DNA of 64,000 nucleotides from Bacillota bacterium (GTDB taxonomy: Bacteria > Bacillota > Clostridia > Christensenellales > Aristaeellaceae): positions 1 through 64,000 of the forward strand of contig JAEZRP010000036.1 of NCBI GenBank assembly GCA_023444095.1, read 5' to 3'. How positions within the stretch are numbered: position 1 is the stretch's first letter; every line of letters begins with the position of its first letter. A model generated the notes under the pieces. It had not been told where the DNA came from and searched no databases. It saw only the letters and a program-made list of their open reading frames with translations. The position numbers were made by a program, and so were the translations under genes. Below, in pieces: positions 43,175 to 51,474 of the stretch.

Positions 43175-43612
43175 ATGTATACCAAGCAGGTATCGGTCTT
43201 TCTGGAGAACACGACGGGCAGCCTCCACGCCATGACGAGGCTGCTGGGCGAGAGCGGCGTGGATCTCATCGCCCTCTCGATCGCTGACAGCGACAGCTTC
43301 GGCGTGCTGCGCTGTGTGGTCCACTCGAAGGACATCCCGGCTGCGCTCGGCGCGCTTCGGACCGGCGGTTACACCGCGCGGCTTTCGGACGTCATCTGCG
43401 TCTGCGTGCCGGACCGGCCCGCCGGGCTCGCGGATATCCTGGGCATGCTCGACGCGGCGAACATTTCGATCGAGTATCTCTACTCGTTCGTGCGCAATAC
43501 GGGCGTCGACGCGCTCCTCATCCTCAAGCTCTCGGACCCCGAAAAAGGCATCGAGGTCTTCCGGGAGAACGGAATCAAGCTCCTCGGCCAGGATGCGGTG
43601 GATCTTCTGTGA
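43175..43612 (+). CDS. Tandem ACT-domain protein
   Basis: 145 aa made of two ACT repeats (about 1-70 and 71-140): VSVFLENTTGSLHAMTRLLGESGVDL and VCVPDRPAGLADILGMLDAANISI. ACT domains bind amino acids or related effectors. Its standard place next to paaK suggests allosteric sensing for the ligase. GGGAGGG precedes the ATG. Its stop overlaps the next start. Confidence 0.9.
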   Translation: MYTKQVSVFLENTTGSLHAMTRLLGESGVDLIALSIADSDSFGVLRCVVHSKDIPAALGALRTGGYTARLSDVICVCVPDRPAGLADILGMLDAANISIEYLYSFVRNTGVDALLILKLSDPEKGIEVFRENGIKLLGQDAVDLL

Positions 43613-44700
43613 GAGGAACGGAGCTGCGCGTTTCGCGCCGGGTGCTCGCGTCGAATGCGCGTGTGATCCGGCGCGAATTGCCGCCTGAGGTGAAAATCAT
43701 GGCGGTCGTCAAGGCGGACGCCTACGGGCACGGGCTCGCGGGCGCCGCCGAGGCATTTTTGGAGGGCGGGGCGGACGCGCTTGCCGTGGCGATCGTCGAG
43801 GAAGCGGATCAGCTGCGCGAGGCGGGCATCGCTTCTTCCATTCTGATCCTTGGCGGCGCGGGCGAGGATTCCGTCGCGGAGGCCGTGCGGATCGGCGCTT
43901 CGCAGGCGGTTTACCGTCCGGACATGCTCGCGGCCCTTCAAAGGGCGGCGGAACATTGCGGCGCGCCCGCGCGGGCGCACCTCAAGATCGACACCGGCAT
44001 GAGCCGCATCGGCGTGCGCGGACTTAAAGAGCTGGCGGCGATGCTCGACGCATGGCGCGCATGCCCGCTCGTCCGGATGGAGGGCGCGTTCACGCACTTT
44101 GCCGCCTCCGACACCGAGCCCGAATTCACCGCGCGTCAGGACGCGCTCTTCCGGGACGCGCTGCGAACGGTTCGCGCAGCCGGGCATCGCCCCGTCGCGC
44201 ACGCGGCCGCGACGTTTGCGTTCGAGGACGCGCGCTACCGGCACGACATGGTGCGCCCCGGCCTCGCGCTCTACGGCTTCGGCGCGAAAAACCCGGATCT
44301 GCGCGGCGCGCAGACGCTCGTCTCCCGGCCCGTTCGAATAGAAAAAATCGGCGCGGGCGAGACTGTAAGTTACGGGCGCACATATACCGCCGCGCGCGAA
44401 ACGGCGATCATGACGATCCCCATCGGCTACGGCGACGGCTATCCGCGCGCCCTCTCGAACCGCGCGCAGGCGCTCGTCTGCGGGCGGCGCGTGAACCTCG
44501 TCGGGCGTGTGTGCATGGACATGGTGATGTTTGACATAACCGACGTCCCGGAGGCGACGCTCGAGAGCGAGGTCGTGCTCATGGGGCGGCAGGGGACAGA
44601 GGAGATCACGCCCGCCGAGCTCGCGGATCTGACCGGAACGATTCCGTACGAGATCATGCTGGGATTTTTGCCCCGCGTGCGCAGGGCTTACGAGGATTGA
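43609..44700 (+). CDS. alr: Alanine racemase
   Basis: 363 aa. PLP lysine in AVVKADAYGHG (about residue 35), KIDTGMSRIGVR, the second catalytic Tyr in ETVSYGRTY, and VCMDMVMFD; C-terminal beta domain complete. Interconverts L- and D-alanine for peptidoglycan. The start is GTG 43609, overlapping the ACT stop by 4 nt (GTGA), so it is coupled to the paaK/ACT genes. Its first strand is slightly shorter than usual but lacks no key residue. Confidence 0.9.
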   Translation: MRGTELRVSRRVLASNARVIRRELPPEVKIMAVVKADAYGHGLAGAAEAFLEGGADALAVAIVEEADQLREAGIASSILILGGAGEDSVAEAVRIGASQAVYRPDMLAALQRAAEHCGAPARAHLKIDTGMSRIGVRGLKELAAMLDAWRACPLVRMEGAFTHFAASDTEPEFTARQDALFRDALRTVRAAGHRPVAHAAATFAFEDARYRHDMVRPGLALYGFGAKNPDLRGAQTLVSRPVRIEKIGAGETVSYGRTYTAARETAIMTIPIGYGDGYPRALSNRAQALVCGRRVNLVGRVCMDMVMFDITDVPEATLESEVVLMGRQGTEEITPAELADLTGTIPYEIMLGFLPRVRRAYED

Positions 44701-44743
44701 CGCGCTCTCACGCTGAAATTCGAAGATATCTTGAAAAAATAGT

Positions 44744-44772
44744 TTGCAACAATTACCGAATTATGATATAAT
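44744..44772 (+). promoter_or_regulatory. Promoter of the rsmD operon
   Basis: TTGCAA (44744-44749), a 17-bp spacer and TATAAT (44767-44772), in an A+T-rich gap. Confidence 0.78.
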
Positions 44773-44798
44773 TACGACAAATACCATGGGTGGGTGCG

Positions 44799-45365
44799 AT
44801 GCGGATCATTTCTGGCGCCGCGCGGGGGAGAGGGCTTGTCGCTCCCGCGGGGGAGAGGACCCGGCCGACCTCCGACAGGCTGCGTGGCGCGCTGTTCAAT
44901 ATCCTCGCGTCCCGCGTGGAGGGAGCGCGCGTTCTGGACCTTTTTGCGGGAACGGGCGCGCTCGCGCTCGAGGCGATGAGCAGGGGTGCGGCAAGCGCCG
45001 TGCTGGTCGATTCCGACCGACGGGCGATCGAGGCCATCCGCAAAAACGCGTCCGTCGTTTTGGGCGACTCCGCCGCGGGGCGGGTCGAGATCATACAGTC
45101 TGACTATCGGAAGGCCGTGGGCGCCCTTTCGGGCGCGCCGTTTGACATCGCGTTTTTCGATCCGCCTTACGCGCTCGTGGGGGCATATGCGGACGCGATC
45201 GCGCGGCTTTCCGCGCGCAGCCTCCTCGCGGACGATGTCGTCCTCGTATGCGAGCGCGCGAAGGGCTCGGAACGGATTTCCGCGCCCGGCTTTCTCATTT
45301 ACGACGCGCGGGTGTACGGCGATACCGCCGTGGATCTCATGCGCAGGGAGATTTTTATTTCATGA
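44799..45365 (+). CDS. rsmD: 16S rRNA (guanine966-N2)-methyltransferase
   Basis: 188 aa from ATG 44799. MRIISGAARGRGL start, RPTSDRLRGALFNIL, SAM-binding LDLFAGTGALALEAMSRGA, and catalytic FFDPPYAL. Methylates G966 of 16S rRNA during 30S assembly. The stop overlaps the coaD start by 4 nt, the usual rsmD-coaD pair. Confidence 0.93.
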   Translation: MRIISGAARGRGLVAPAGERTRPTSDRLRGALFNILASRVEGARVLDLFAGTGALALEAMSRGAASAVLVDSDRRAIEAIRKNASVVLGDSAAGRVEIIQSDYRKAVGALSGAPFDIAFFDPPYALVGAYADAIARLSARSLLADDVVLVCERAKGSERISAPGFLIYDARVYGDTAVDLMRREIFIS

Positions 45366-45835
45366 AAGCACTGTTCGCGGGCAGCTTTTCGCCGCCCACA
45401 TGCGGGCATCTGGACATCATAAGGCGGGGGGCCCATCTGTTTGACGAGTTGATCGTCGCGGTGCTCTCCCAATCGGGAAAGGCGTACCACCTTCCGCCCG
45501 ATCAGCGTGCCAGAATGCTCGAAAAAATCACCAGAGAGATGGAAAACGTGCGCGTCGTCCACTCGACGGGTCTTCTCGTCAATCTGATGCGCGAGGTCGG
45601 CGCGGACGTGATCCTGCGCGGCGTGCGCGAGCCGGTCGAGGTGCGCGACGAGCTGCAGGTCGCGGAGGCGCACAGGAAGCTCGGGGGATATGAGACGCTG
45701 TTTCTGCCCTCGCTGCCGGAATTTTCGCGGCTCTCGTCCACGATCGTGCGCGAGTGCGCGTACCACAGGGCGCCGCTCGACGGCATGGCCCCATCCGAAA
45801 TCATCGATGAAATCTACGCTGTATACGCCAAATAG
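45362..45835 (+). CDS. coaD: Phosphopantetheine adenylyltransferase
   Basis: 157 aa. The nucleotidyltransferase motif TCGH appears in SFSPPTCGHLDII, ILRGVREPVEVRDEL binds phosphopantetheine, and RLSSTIVRE is the family ISSTxVRE motif. Makes dephospho-CoA in coenzyme A synthesis. FSPPT in place of the common FDPVT is a modest variation. Starts inside rsmD. Confidence 0.93.
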   Translation: MKALFAGSFSPPTCGHLDIIRRGAHLFDELIVAVLSQSGKAYHLPPDQRARMLEKITREMENVRVVHSTGLLVNLMREVGADVILRGVREPVEVRDELQVAEAHRKLGGYETLFLPSLPEFSRLSSTIVRECAYHRAPLDGMAPSEIIDEIYAVYAK

Positions 45836-45858
45836 CGTGTATGGAAGGGAGCAAGGAT

Positions 45859-46506
45859 ATGGATCGCGATCAGGAGAAATTCTACGAGGGCGAGCATGAA
45901 GATCAGGTTCGGGGCGCGTCGGCCACGTCGGCGAACGAAGAGCCTGTCGACGATATGAGATTCTTCATCGAGCTTCTTAAGGCGCTTCGCGATACGATAA
46001 CCGCGGGCAAGAGCATTCCGCTTACCAAAAGCAAGATGATCGACGCGGAAAAGTGCCTGATGATCCTCGAAGATATGGATAACAACCTGCCGGAAGCGAT
46101 CCAGTACGGAATCCAGATGTATTCCGAGCGCGAGCGCATCATGGGCAACGCCGAGACGACCGCCATGAACCGCGTTACCTCTGCGGAGATGCGCGCCAAC
46201 GCCACGCTCGAGAAGGCGCGGGACGAGGCGGACCGGCTGATCGCCGACGCGGAGGACGAGGCGCGCGCCATCGTGCAGGAGGCGCAGGACCGTGCGGAGC
46301 GCATGGTGGAGGAATCCGAGATCGTGCGCCAGGCGCGCGAGGAGGCGCGGGGCATCAAGAACGACGCCAAGGTAGAGGTGACCGAATTGAAGCTCAAGGT
46401 CACGCACGAGGTGCTTCAGGAACTGACCGCCGTGGAGGACGAAATGTCCGCCGCGCTCAACAGCATTCGGCGCCGCCGCAAGGAACTCGACGAAATGCCG
46501 AAATGA
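45859..46506 (+). CDS. Coiled-coil protein encoded after coaD (DivIVA-like in character)
   Basis: 215 aa from ATG 45859 (AAGGGAG upstream). Acidic N-terminus, a short helical region (DMRFFIELLKALRDTITAGKSIPLTK broken by turns), then a long charged coiled coil (about 95-210, EKARDEADRLIADAEDEAR). No membrane segment. Similar proteins follow coaD in many Clostridia, and a role in cell shape or division is a guess from its DivIVA-like form. Followed by a terminator. Confidence 0.75.
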   Translation: MDRDQEKFYEGEHEDQVRGASATSANEEPVDDMRFFIELLKALRDTITAGKSIPLTKSKMIDAEKCLMILEDMDNNLPEAIQYGIQMYSERERIMGNAETTAMNRVTSAEMRANATLEKARDEADRLIADAEDEARAIVQEAQDRAERMVEESEIVRQAREEARGIKNDAKVEVTELKLKVTHEVLQELTAVEDEMSAALNSIRRRRKELDEMPK

Positions 46507-46520
46507 TGAGTCACCGCTTG

Positions 46521-46543
46521 CCCTGCGCCTTCGCGCAGGGTTT
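46521..46543 (+). terminator. Terminator of the rsmD operon
   Basis: CCCTGCGC-CTTC-GCGCAGGG (46521-46540), perfect, followed by TTT and a T-rich stretch. Confidence 0.85.
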
Positions 46544-46617
46544 CTGTGTTTGTCGGCGTGTTCTGTATGCGGCCCGCCGACCCCAATCGATCTTACAAAC
46601 GCAGTGGGAGTTGACGT

Positions 46618-47376
46618 ATGCCGGTTTCGGTGGAGGGTCATCGCGCGCGGATGCGCGAGCGGGCCGAGCGCATGAACGCCGAGTCGATGCGCCCGCAGGA
46701 CCTCTTGGAGATGCTTCTCTATTACGCGCTGCCCCGGCGCGACACGAAGCCGCAGGCGGCGGAGCTCATCGGGCGGTTTGGCTCGGTGGAGGCGGTTTTC
46801 GGGGCGGAAGAGCGGGAGCTCGTGAAGATCAAGGGGATCGGTCCGCGCGCCGCCCGCTGGCTCAGGAAGATGGGCGAGTTAACCCGGGCGTACGCCGCGC
46901 TCGAGCCCACGGACAAGCCCAAGCTCAATAACGTCATGCGCGCGCAGGCGTACTTCCGCTCGTTCTTTGAGGGCGCGGAGTACCCCGAGGTGTGGCAATG
47001 CTGTCTCAATGTCGGCGGGCGACTCCTGTCCGGCAACTGGATAGCGGAGAACGGTGCTTGGGGAGAGCCGGAATATTTGCGCGACGCGCTCTCTGCCGCG
47101 CTCTCCGCCCGCGCGCACAGCGTGGTGATCGGCCAGTTTTTACCCGGCGCGCGCGGGTCGTTCGAGGCGTATGACGTCAAGGCCACGCTCGACTATGCGG
47201 TCACGCTCGCGGCGGCGGGCATTCAGCTTCTGGATCACCTGCTCATCCTGCCGGACGGCGTCGTGAGCATGTTCGCCGAGGGGAGGCTCGCGCAGGCGCA
47301 CAAGATCACCCTCACAAATGTGTTGCGGGAGGGGTACTTGAGCGCAGACCCGGACGACTACGACATCTACGGGTGA
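46618..47376 (+). CDS. RadC-family protein with a degenerate JAMM site
   Basis: 252 aa. N-terminal helix-hairpin-helix region typical of RadC (LLEMLLYYALPRRDTKPQAAEL, KIKGIGPRAARWL). The C-terminal JAB/MPN domain should carry His-x-His-Pro-Ser-Gly, but the position reads IGQFLPGARGSFEAYDVKAT. Both metal-binding histidines are gone, while the later LDHLLI keeps the fold marker. Likely a non-catalytic, DNA-binding or structural relative. Its own ribosome site GGGAG precedes ATG 46618. Confidence 0.82.
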   Translation: MPVSVEGHRARMRERAERMNAESMRPQDLLEMLLYYALPRRDTKPQAAELIGRFGSVEAVFGAEERELVKIKGIGPRAARWLRKMGELTRAYAALEPTDKPKLNNVMRAQAYFRSFFEGAEYPEVWQCCLNVGGRLLSGNWIAENGAWGEPEYLRDALSAALSARAHSVVIGQFLPGARGSFEAYDVKATLDYAVTLAAAGIQLLDHLLILPDGVVSMFAEGRLAQAHKITLTNVLREGYLSADPDDYDIYG

Positions 47377-47384
47377 GGGGCGGC

Positions 47385-47574
47385 ATGAAAGGCAGATCGA
47401 TCCCCGAGCTGATATTCGAAAGGTGCGTTCGCGCAGTCCGAGAGGGCGGTTTTCCCGGCGTATGATCAAATGATTTGCCCGATGGAATGCGGCCTTTGCC
47501 AATCCTTTGAAAAGGCGATCATCTTCAGCCATTCGATCCGGGCGCACCTGATCCTCGACTGGATCCAGTATTAA
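47385..47574 (+). pseudogene. Possible broken small gene
   Basis: ATG 47385 reads MKGRSIPELIFERCVRAV and stops at 47465. In another frame, ATG 47470 reads MICPMECGLCQSFEKAIIF to TAA 47574, with a Cys-x3-Cys-x2-Cys pattern. One frameshift between them would give a single protein of about 60 residues. I do not recognise it. It could also be two unrelated short frames in a 280-bp gap that otherwise holds nothing clear. Confidence 0.3.
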
Positions 47575-47660
47575 GAGACGCGCGACGACATTGACCGCGC
47601 CATTTTGGGGTGAGCGAATGAAGCGAACTCCCGTTTCTTTTCGCAGAATGGGAGGTTTCC

Positions 47661-48077
47661 ATGCACGGCTTGAGTCACATCACGTTCATTGTGCGCGACC
47701 TGGAGCGGGCGGCCGCGCTGTTCTCGCATATCTTCGGCGCGCGGGAAGTGTATGCGAGCGGAGACAGGACGTTCTCCCTCTCCCGCGAGCGGTTCTTTCT
47801 GATCGGGGATGTCTGGGTCTGCGCGATGGAAGGCGAGCCGCTCCGGGAACGGACGTACAACCACATAGCCTTTTCCGTGTCGGAAGCCGATTTTGAGAAA
47901 TGCGCGCGGCGCGTCGCCGAGGCGGGCGTCGACGTTATTCCGGACAGGCCGCGCGTGGCGGGCGAAGGGCGCTCGATCTACTTCTACGACTTCGACAATC
48001 ACCTCTTCGAGATCCACGCGGGATCGCTCGGGGAGCGGCTTCGGGGGTATGCGGAAAACGATCGACCAGGGAACTGA
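47661..48077 (+). CDS. fosX: FosX-type fosfomycin hydrolase
   Basis: 138 aa VOC-fold enzyme closely matching Listeria FosX as I remember it (GLSHITFIVRDL, SGDRTFSLSRERFFLI, ERTYNHIAF, GRSIYFYDFDNHLFEIHAG). Metal ligands are His6, His68 and Glu117, and the general base Glu43 is present. FosX opens the epoxide of fosfomycin with water using Mn(II). GGGAGG precedes ATG 47661. Single gene without mobile-element context, so probably intrinsic to the chromosome. Confidence 0.92.
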   Translation: MHGLSHITFIVRDLERAAALFSHIFGAREVYASGDRTFSLSRERFFLIGDVWVCAMEGEPLRERTYNHIAFSVSEADFEKCARRVAEAGVDVIPDRPRVAGEGRSIYFYDFDNHLFEIHAGSLGERLRGYAENDRPGN

Positions 48078-48258
48078 ATCGCGGCAATAGCGCCGCGTAT
48101 CCGATGCGATATCGTAGTCTTCCGCGTCTGTCGGGGTGCGGCGCGTTCCGAAAAGGATGGAGAGTCCTCCCAAGGAATGAGCGGAATGCCGCTCGCCCAG
48201 GAGATGCAGCGGATATGCGAAACAACGGGATGGGAAGAAGATACGGGAGGGCATCGTC

Positions 48259-49206
48259 ATGGATCGAATTGCGGTCTTGATTCCATGCTATAATGAGGCG
48301 AAGACGGTTGCGAAGGTCGTACTTGATTACCGCAAACAGTTGCCCGATGCGGCCATCTATGTCTATGACAATAACTCCACCGACGGCACCGACCGGATCG
48401 CCAGGGAAGCGGGGGCCGTCGTGCGCTATGAGTACCAGCAGGGAAAGGGGAATGTCATTCGCCGCATGTTCCGCGAAATCGACGCGCTATGCTATCTGAT
48501 GGTGGACGGCGACGATACGTACCCGGCGGACAAGGCGCGCGAAATGGCGAATCTGGTGCTCGAAAAGCAGGCCGACATGGTCGTGGGGGATCGGCTCTCG
48601 TCCACCTATTTCAGCGAAAACAAGCGTTTGTTCCACAATTTCGGCAATACGTTCATGCAGAAATCGATCAATTTCCTGTTTCAGAGCGACATTCGGGACA
48701 TCATGACGGGAAGCAGGGCGTTCAGCTACGAATTTGTCAAATCGTTTCCCGTGCTGTCCTCCGGCTTTGAAATCGAAACCGAGATGAGCATCCATGCCAT
48801 TGACAAGAATATGCATGTGGAGAACGTCGTGATTGATTACCGCGACCGCGTCGACGGCAGCGTTTCGAAGCTCAACACGGTCTCGGATGGAATCAAGGTG
48901 ATCCGAACAATGCTGATCCTATTCAAGAATTATCGCCCGTTCGCCTTTTTTGGAAGTCTGGCGCTGTTTCTGATCCTTCTCTCCGTGGCTGTGTTTATTC
49001 CCACGGTACTCGTAGAGTATCTCGAGACCGGCCTGGTGCTGAAATTTCCGACGCTGATCGTCTGCTGCTTCATCATGCTGGCGGGATTGCTGAGCCTCTG
49101 CAACGGGATGATCCTGGCCACGGTGATCAATGGCGATCGGCGGGACTTTGAGTTTAAGCTGCAAACGGTCGCCATCAACAAAAAGCGGCTCCTGGAAAAG
49201 GAATAG
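48259..49206 (+). CDS. Family-2 glycosyltransferase with two membrane helices
   Basis: 315 aa. GT-A fold: VLIPCYNEAKTVAKVV, YVYDNNSTDGT, MVDGDDTYP (the metal-binding Asp-x-Asp region), and GSRAFSYEFVKSFPVLSSGFEIETEM. Two C-terminal helices (about 233-255 and 270-295). Resembles polyprenyl-phosphate sugar transferases that load a lipid carrier. Fifteen nucleotides later comes a large membrane protein that may use the product. The 180 bp before it hold no clear gene. Confidence 0.9.
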   Translation: MDRIAVLIPCYNEAKTVAKVVLDYRKQLPDAAIYVYDNNSTDGTDRIAREAGAVVRYEYQQGKGNVIRRMFREIDALCYLMVDGDDTYPADKAREMANLVLEKQADMVVGDRLSSTYFSENKRLFHNFGNTFMQKSINFLFQSDIRDIMTGSRAFSYEFVKSFPVLSSGFEIETEMSIHAIDKNMHVENVVIDYRDRVDGSVSKLNTVSDGIKVIRTMLILFKNYRPFAFFGSLALFLILLSVAVFIPTVLVEYLETGLVLKFPTLIVCCFIMLAGLLSLCNGMILATVINGDRRDFEFKLQTVAINKKRLLEKE

Positions 49207-49221
49207 GAGGGATCTTAGCCG

Positions 49222-51210
49222 ATGGGATTCGCAAGACTGATCGATTGGCTGTGCGACCGGGGCCGCAAGCTGGCGATTTTTGCAGCAGCCATGCTCTCCA
49301 CATTCGCGTTTACCACAAGCCTGACCGAAGCGTCGATCAAATTCAGCTTCTCGGGCAGCGAGGTAAAAGGCCTAATCCTCCTGGTTGCGTTCACCTTATT
49401 CTATCACCGCATCCTCTTTTTGAAGGGCAAGCGCCGTTCCGAGGGGAACATCCTCTCCCTCCTGTTTTCCTTTTTCATGGTGTTTGGCGCGGCGTTCCGT
49501 TCGACCGGCAACTGGTCCTGCGCGATCGGCAACTGGATGCGCGGTCTCACCAGTCTCGTCATGTTTCTGGGATACGCCGTCTTTTTCAAGGCCGCCATCG
49601 TATGGCTTTTCGGATTCTGGGAGCGCCTGAGCGAAAAGGAAAGCCGTCCCGCCGCGCGCCACAGACTTCTCGACCTCTTGGAGCGGCACCCCATGAAGAC
49701 GGCCTTCGTTGTTCTGATGCTCTGTTGGTCTGTATACGTCGTGATCGAATTCCCGGGAGTCCTCACCGCCGACGTTTACGACCAGCTGCGCCAGTACATG
49801 GGCCTGCCGTCCTGGAGCGCGAACGCCGCCACGCTGATTCCGGGCGGAAGCGAGCTCAATACCCATCACCCCATCCCGCACACCCTTTTGATCGGCTTCC
49901 TCTATACCCTGTTCTGGCGGATCGGTCTGCCGGATCTGGGCATCTTCCTGATGGGTCTTTCAAAGCTGCTGATTCAGGCATGCCTTTTTTCCTATACGAT
50001 CGGGTACATGAAAAAGCTGGGCGTTTCGCAATGGATTCGGCTCTGCTCCGTCGCCTTCTACGCCTTCATGCCATATTTCCCCATGTTCGGGTTCGCCATC
50101 AGCAAGGACGCCGTCTTTTCCATCTTCGGTTTGGCTTTCTTTCTCTTTCTCACGGAGCTCGTGCGCGCGCCAGAATCGGTGCTGAAACAAACGCGCAATC
50201 TGCTGCTCGGCGGAGCGATCACCCTCGGGGTTCTGCTTCTGCGGAAAAACGGGATCTTTGTCGTGCTGCCGGTTCTGCCCTTTCTCGCGGTGTTCATTCA
50301 CCGCAGAAAGCCCTGCGCGCACGCGACCCGGAAGGTTCTTTTGCTCCTCCTCTGCCCGGTTTTGCTGAGCCTCGCGATTGAAAACGTCGTGTATCCTCTG
50401 TGCGGGATCGGGAAGGGGAGCCCCCGCGAAATGCTGTCCGTGCCGTTTCAGCAGACCGCCAGATATTTCAAGGAGCACGAAGACGAGGTGACCGAGGAAG
50501 AGCGTGCCGCGGTCGACCGCGTTCTGGATGCCGACGCGATCGCGGAACTATACAGGCCGGTCAAGGCGGATCCTGTCAAAAATTCCTATCGCAAGGGAGC
50601 GACGGGCGAAGACCTGGCGGCCTATTTCAAGGTCTGGTTCGCCCAGCTTCTGAAGCATCCAGACACCTATGTGCAGGCCACGATGAACAACGCATACGGA
50701 TATTTCTATCCGGATCACCAGGGCATGTACATGTATATCGGAGACATGAAGATGACGGGTTCCGGAGCCGAGCGCTTCGTCGAAGGCTACGTGGAAGTCA
50801 GCGCGCCGGAAATCCTCAAGCCGTTCGTATTTTTATTGAAAGGCGCCATCCTGCTGTACAAAATACTGCCCGTATCCGGCATGACGATGGGCGTCGGCGT
50901 GCAGTCTTGGGTCTGGATGCTGTCGCTGGCGTACCTCGCCAAGAAGAAGCAGTTGGGGTATGGCATTCCGATGGTCATTCAGGCGGGCATTTTGCTGACG
51001 TGCGTCGCTTCGCCCATCAACGGATCCGCGCGCTACGTATTGCTGATGAATTTCTGCCTGCCGCTCATGCTTGCCATTACGACCATCATTCCAAGGCGCG
51101 ATGCGGCGCACGGCACCGAGGGAGAGGCCCTTCCGGATTCCGCGCGGATTTCCGCGGGAACAGAAACGGAAGTCACAGACGAAGCTGTTCATGGGATTGA
51201 TGATCAGTAA
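49222..51210 (+). CDS. Large polytopic membrane protein (DUF6020-like, possible GT-C transferase)
   Basis: 662 aa, about twelve hydrophobic helices spread over the length, with a sizeable extracytoplasmic region near residues 400-530. A conserved-looking loop FPGVLTADVYDQLRQYMG carries acidic residues after the helix near 180, followed by HHPIPHTLLIGFLY, the kind of Asp/His loop found in GT-C enzymes. Next to the GT2 gene it may move a lipid-linked sugar onto an envelope polymer (inference). An alternative is a flippase or polymerase. A terminator follows. Confidence 0.75.
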   Translation: MGFARLIDWLCDRGRKLAIFAAAMLSTFAFTTSLTEASIKFSFSGSEVKGLILLVAFTLFYHRILFLKGKRRSEGNILSLLFSFFMVFGAAFRSTGNWSCAIGNWMRGLTSLVMFLGYAVFFKAAIVWLFGFWERLSEKESRPAARHRLLDLLERHPMKTAFVVLMLCWSVYVVIEFPGVLTADVYDQLRQYMGLPSWSANAATLIPGGSELNTHHPIPHTLLIGFLYTLFWRIGLPDLGIFLMGLSKLLIQACLFSYTIGYMKKLGVSQWIRLCSVAFYAFMPYFPMFGFAISKDAVFSIFGLAFFLFLTELVRAPESVLKQTRNLLLGGAITLGVLLLRKNGIFVVLPVLPFLAVFIHRRKPCAHATRKVLLLLLCPVLLSLAIENVVYPLCGIGKGSPREMLSVPFQQTARYFKEHEDEVTEEERAAVDRVLDADAIAELYRPVKADPVKNSYRKGATGEDLAAYFKVWFAQLLKHPDTYVQATMNNAYGYFYPDHQGMYMYIGDMKMTGSGAERFVEGYVEVSAPEILKPFVFLLKGAILLYKILPVSGMTMGVGVQSWVWMLSLAYLAKKKQLGYGIPMVIQAGILLTCVASPINGSARYVLLMNFCLPLMLAITTIIPRRDAAHGTEGEALPDSARISAGTETEVTDEAVHGIDDQ

Positions 51211-51314
51211 GACCGGTACTGCCTCGGCTGGTTCCTCTGCTTTCGCCGAGAGAGGAAGGCGTAAGGGCGGCGATTTTCCGAATCTCCGCCGCATGGAAAC
51301 TCGTATTTGCCGAT

Positions 51315-51352
51315 CGAAGGCTCGGGTGCAAAACCCGGGCCTTCGCGTTTTT
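51315..51352 (+). terminator. Terminator of the GT2/DUF6020 operon
   Basis: CGAAGGCTCGGGT (51315-51327), loop GCAAA, ACCCGGGCCTTCG (51333-51345); 13-bp stem with one T-G pair, then TTTTT. Confidence 0.88.
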
Positions 51353-51438
51353 GGGCGGCATGGGAGCTATGACCTTTATTATGAAAATCGAAATGATCGA
51401 AATTGATTAACAAACAGGAACGGGGATGTAAAGTATGA

Positions 51439-51444
51439 TATACT
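51439..51444 (+). promoter_or_regulatory. -10 box of the LacI-type gene
   Basis: TATACT 30 nt before ATG 51475. No matching -35 at the normal spacing. Confidence 0.4.
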
Positions 51445-51474
51445 TAGGGCATAAAGCGTTTCGAGGGTGATTCA

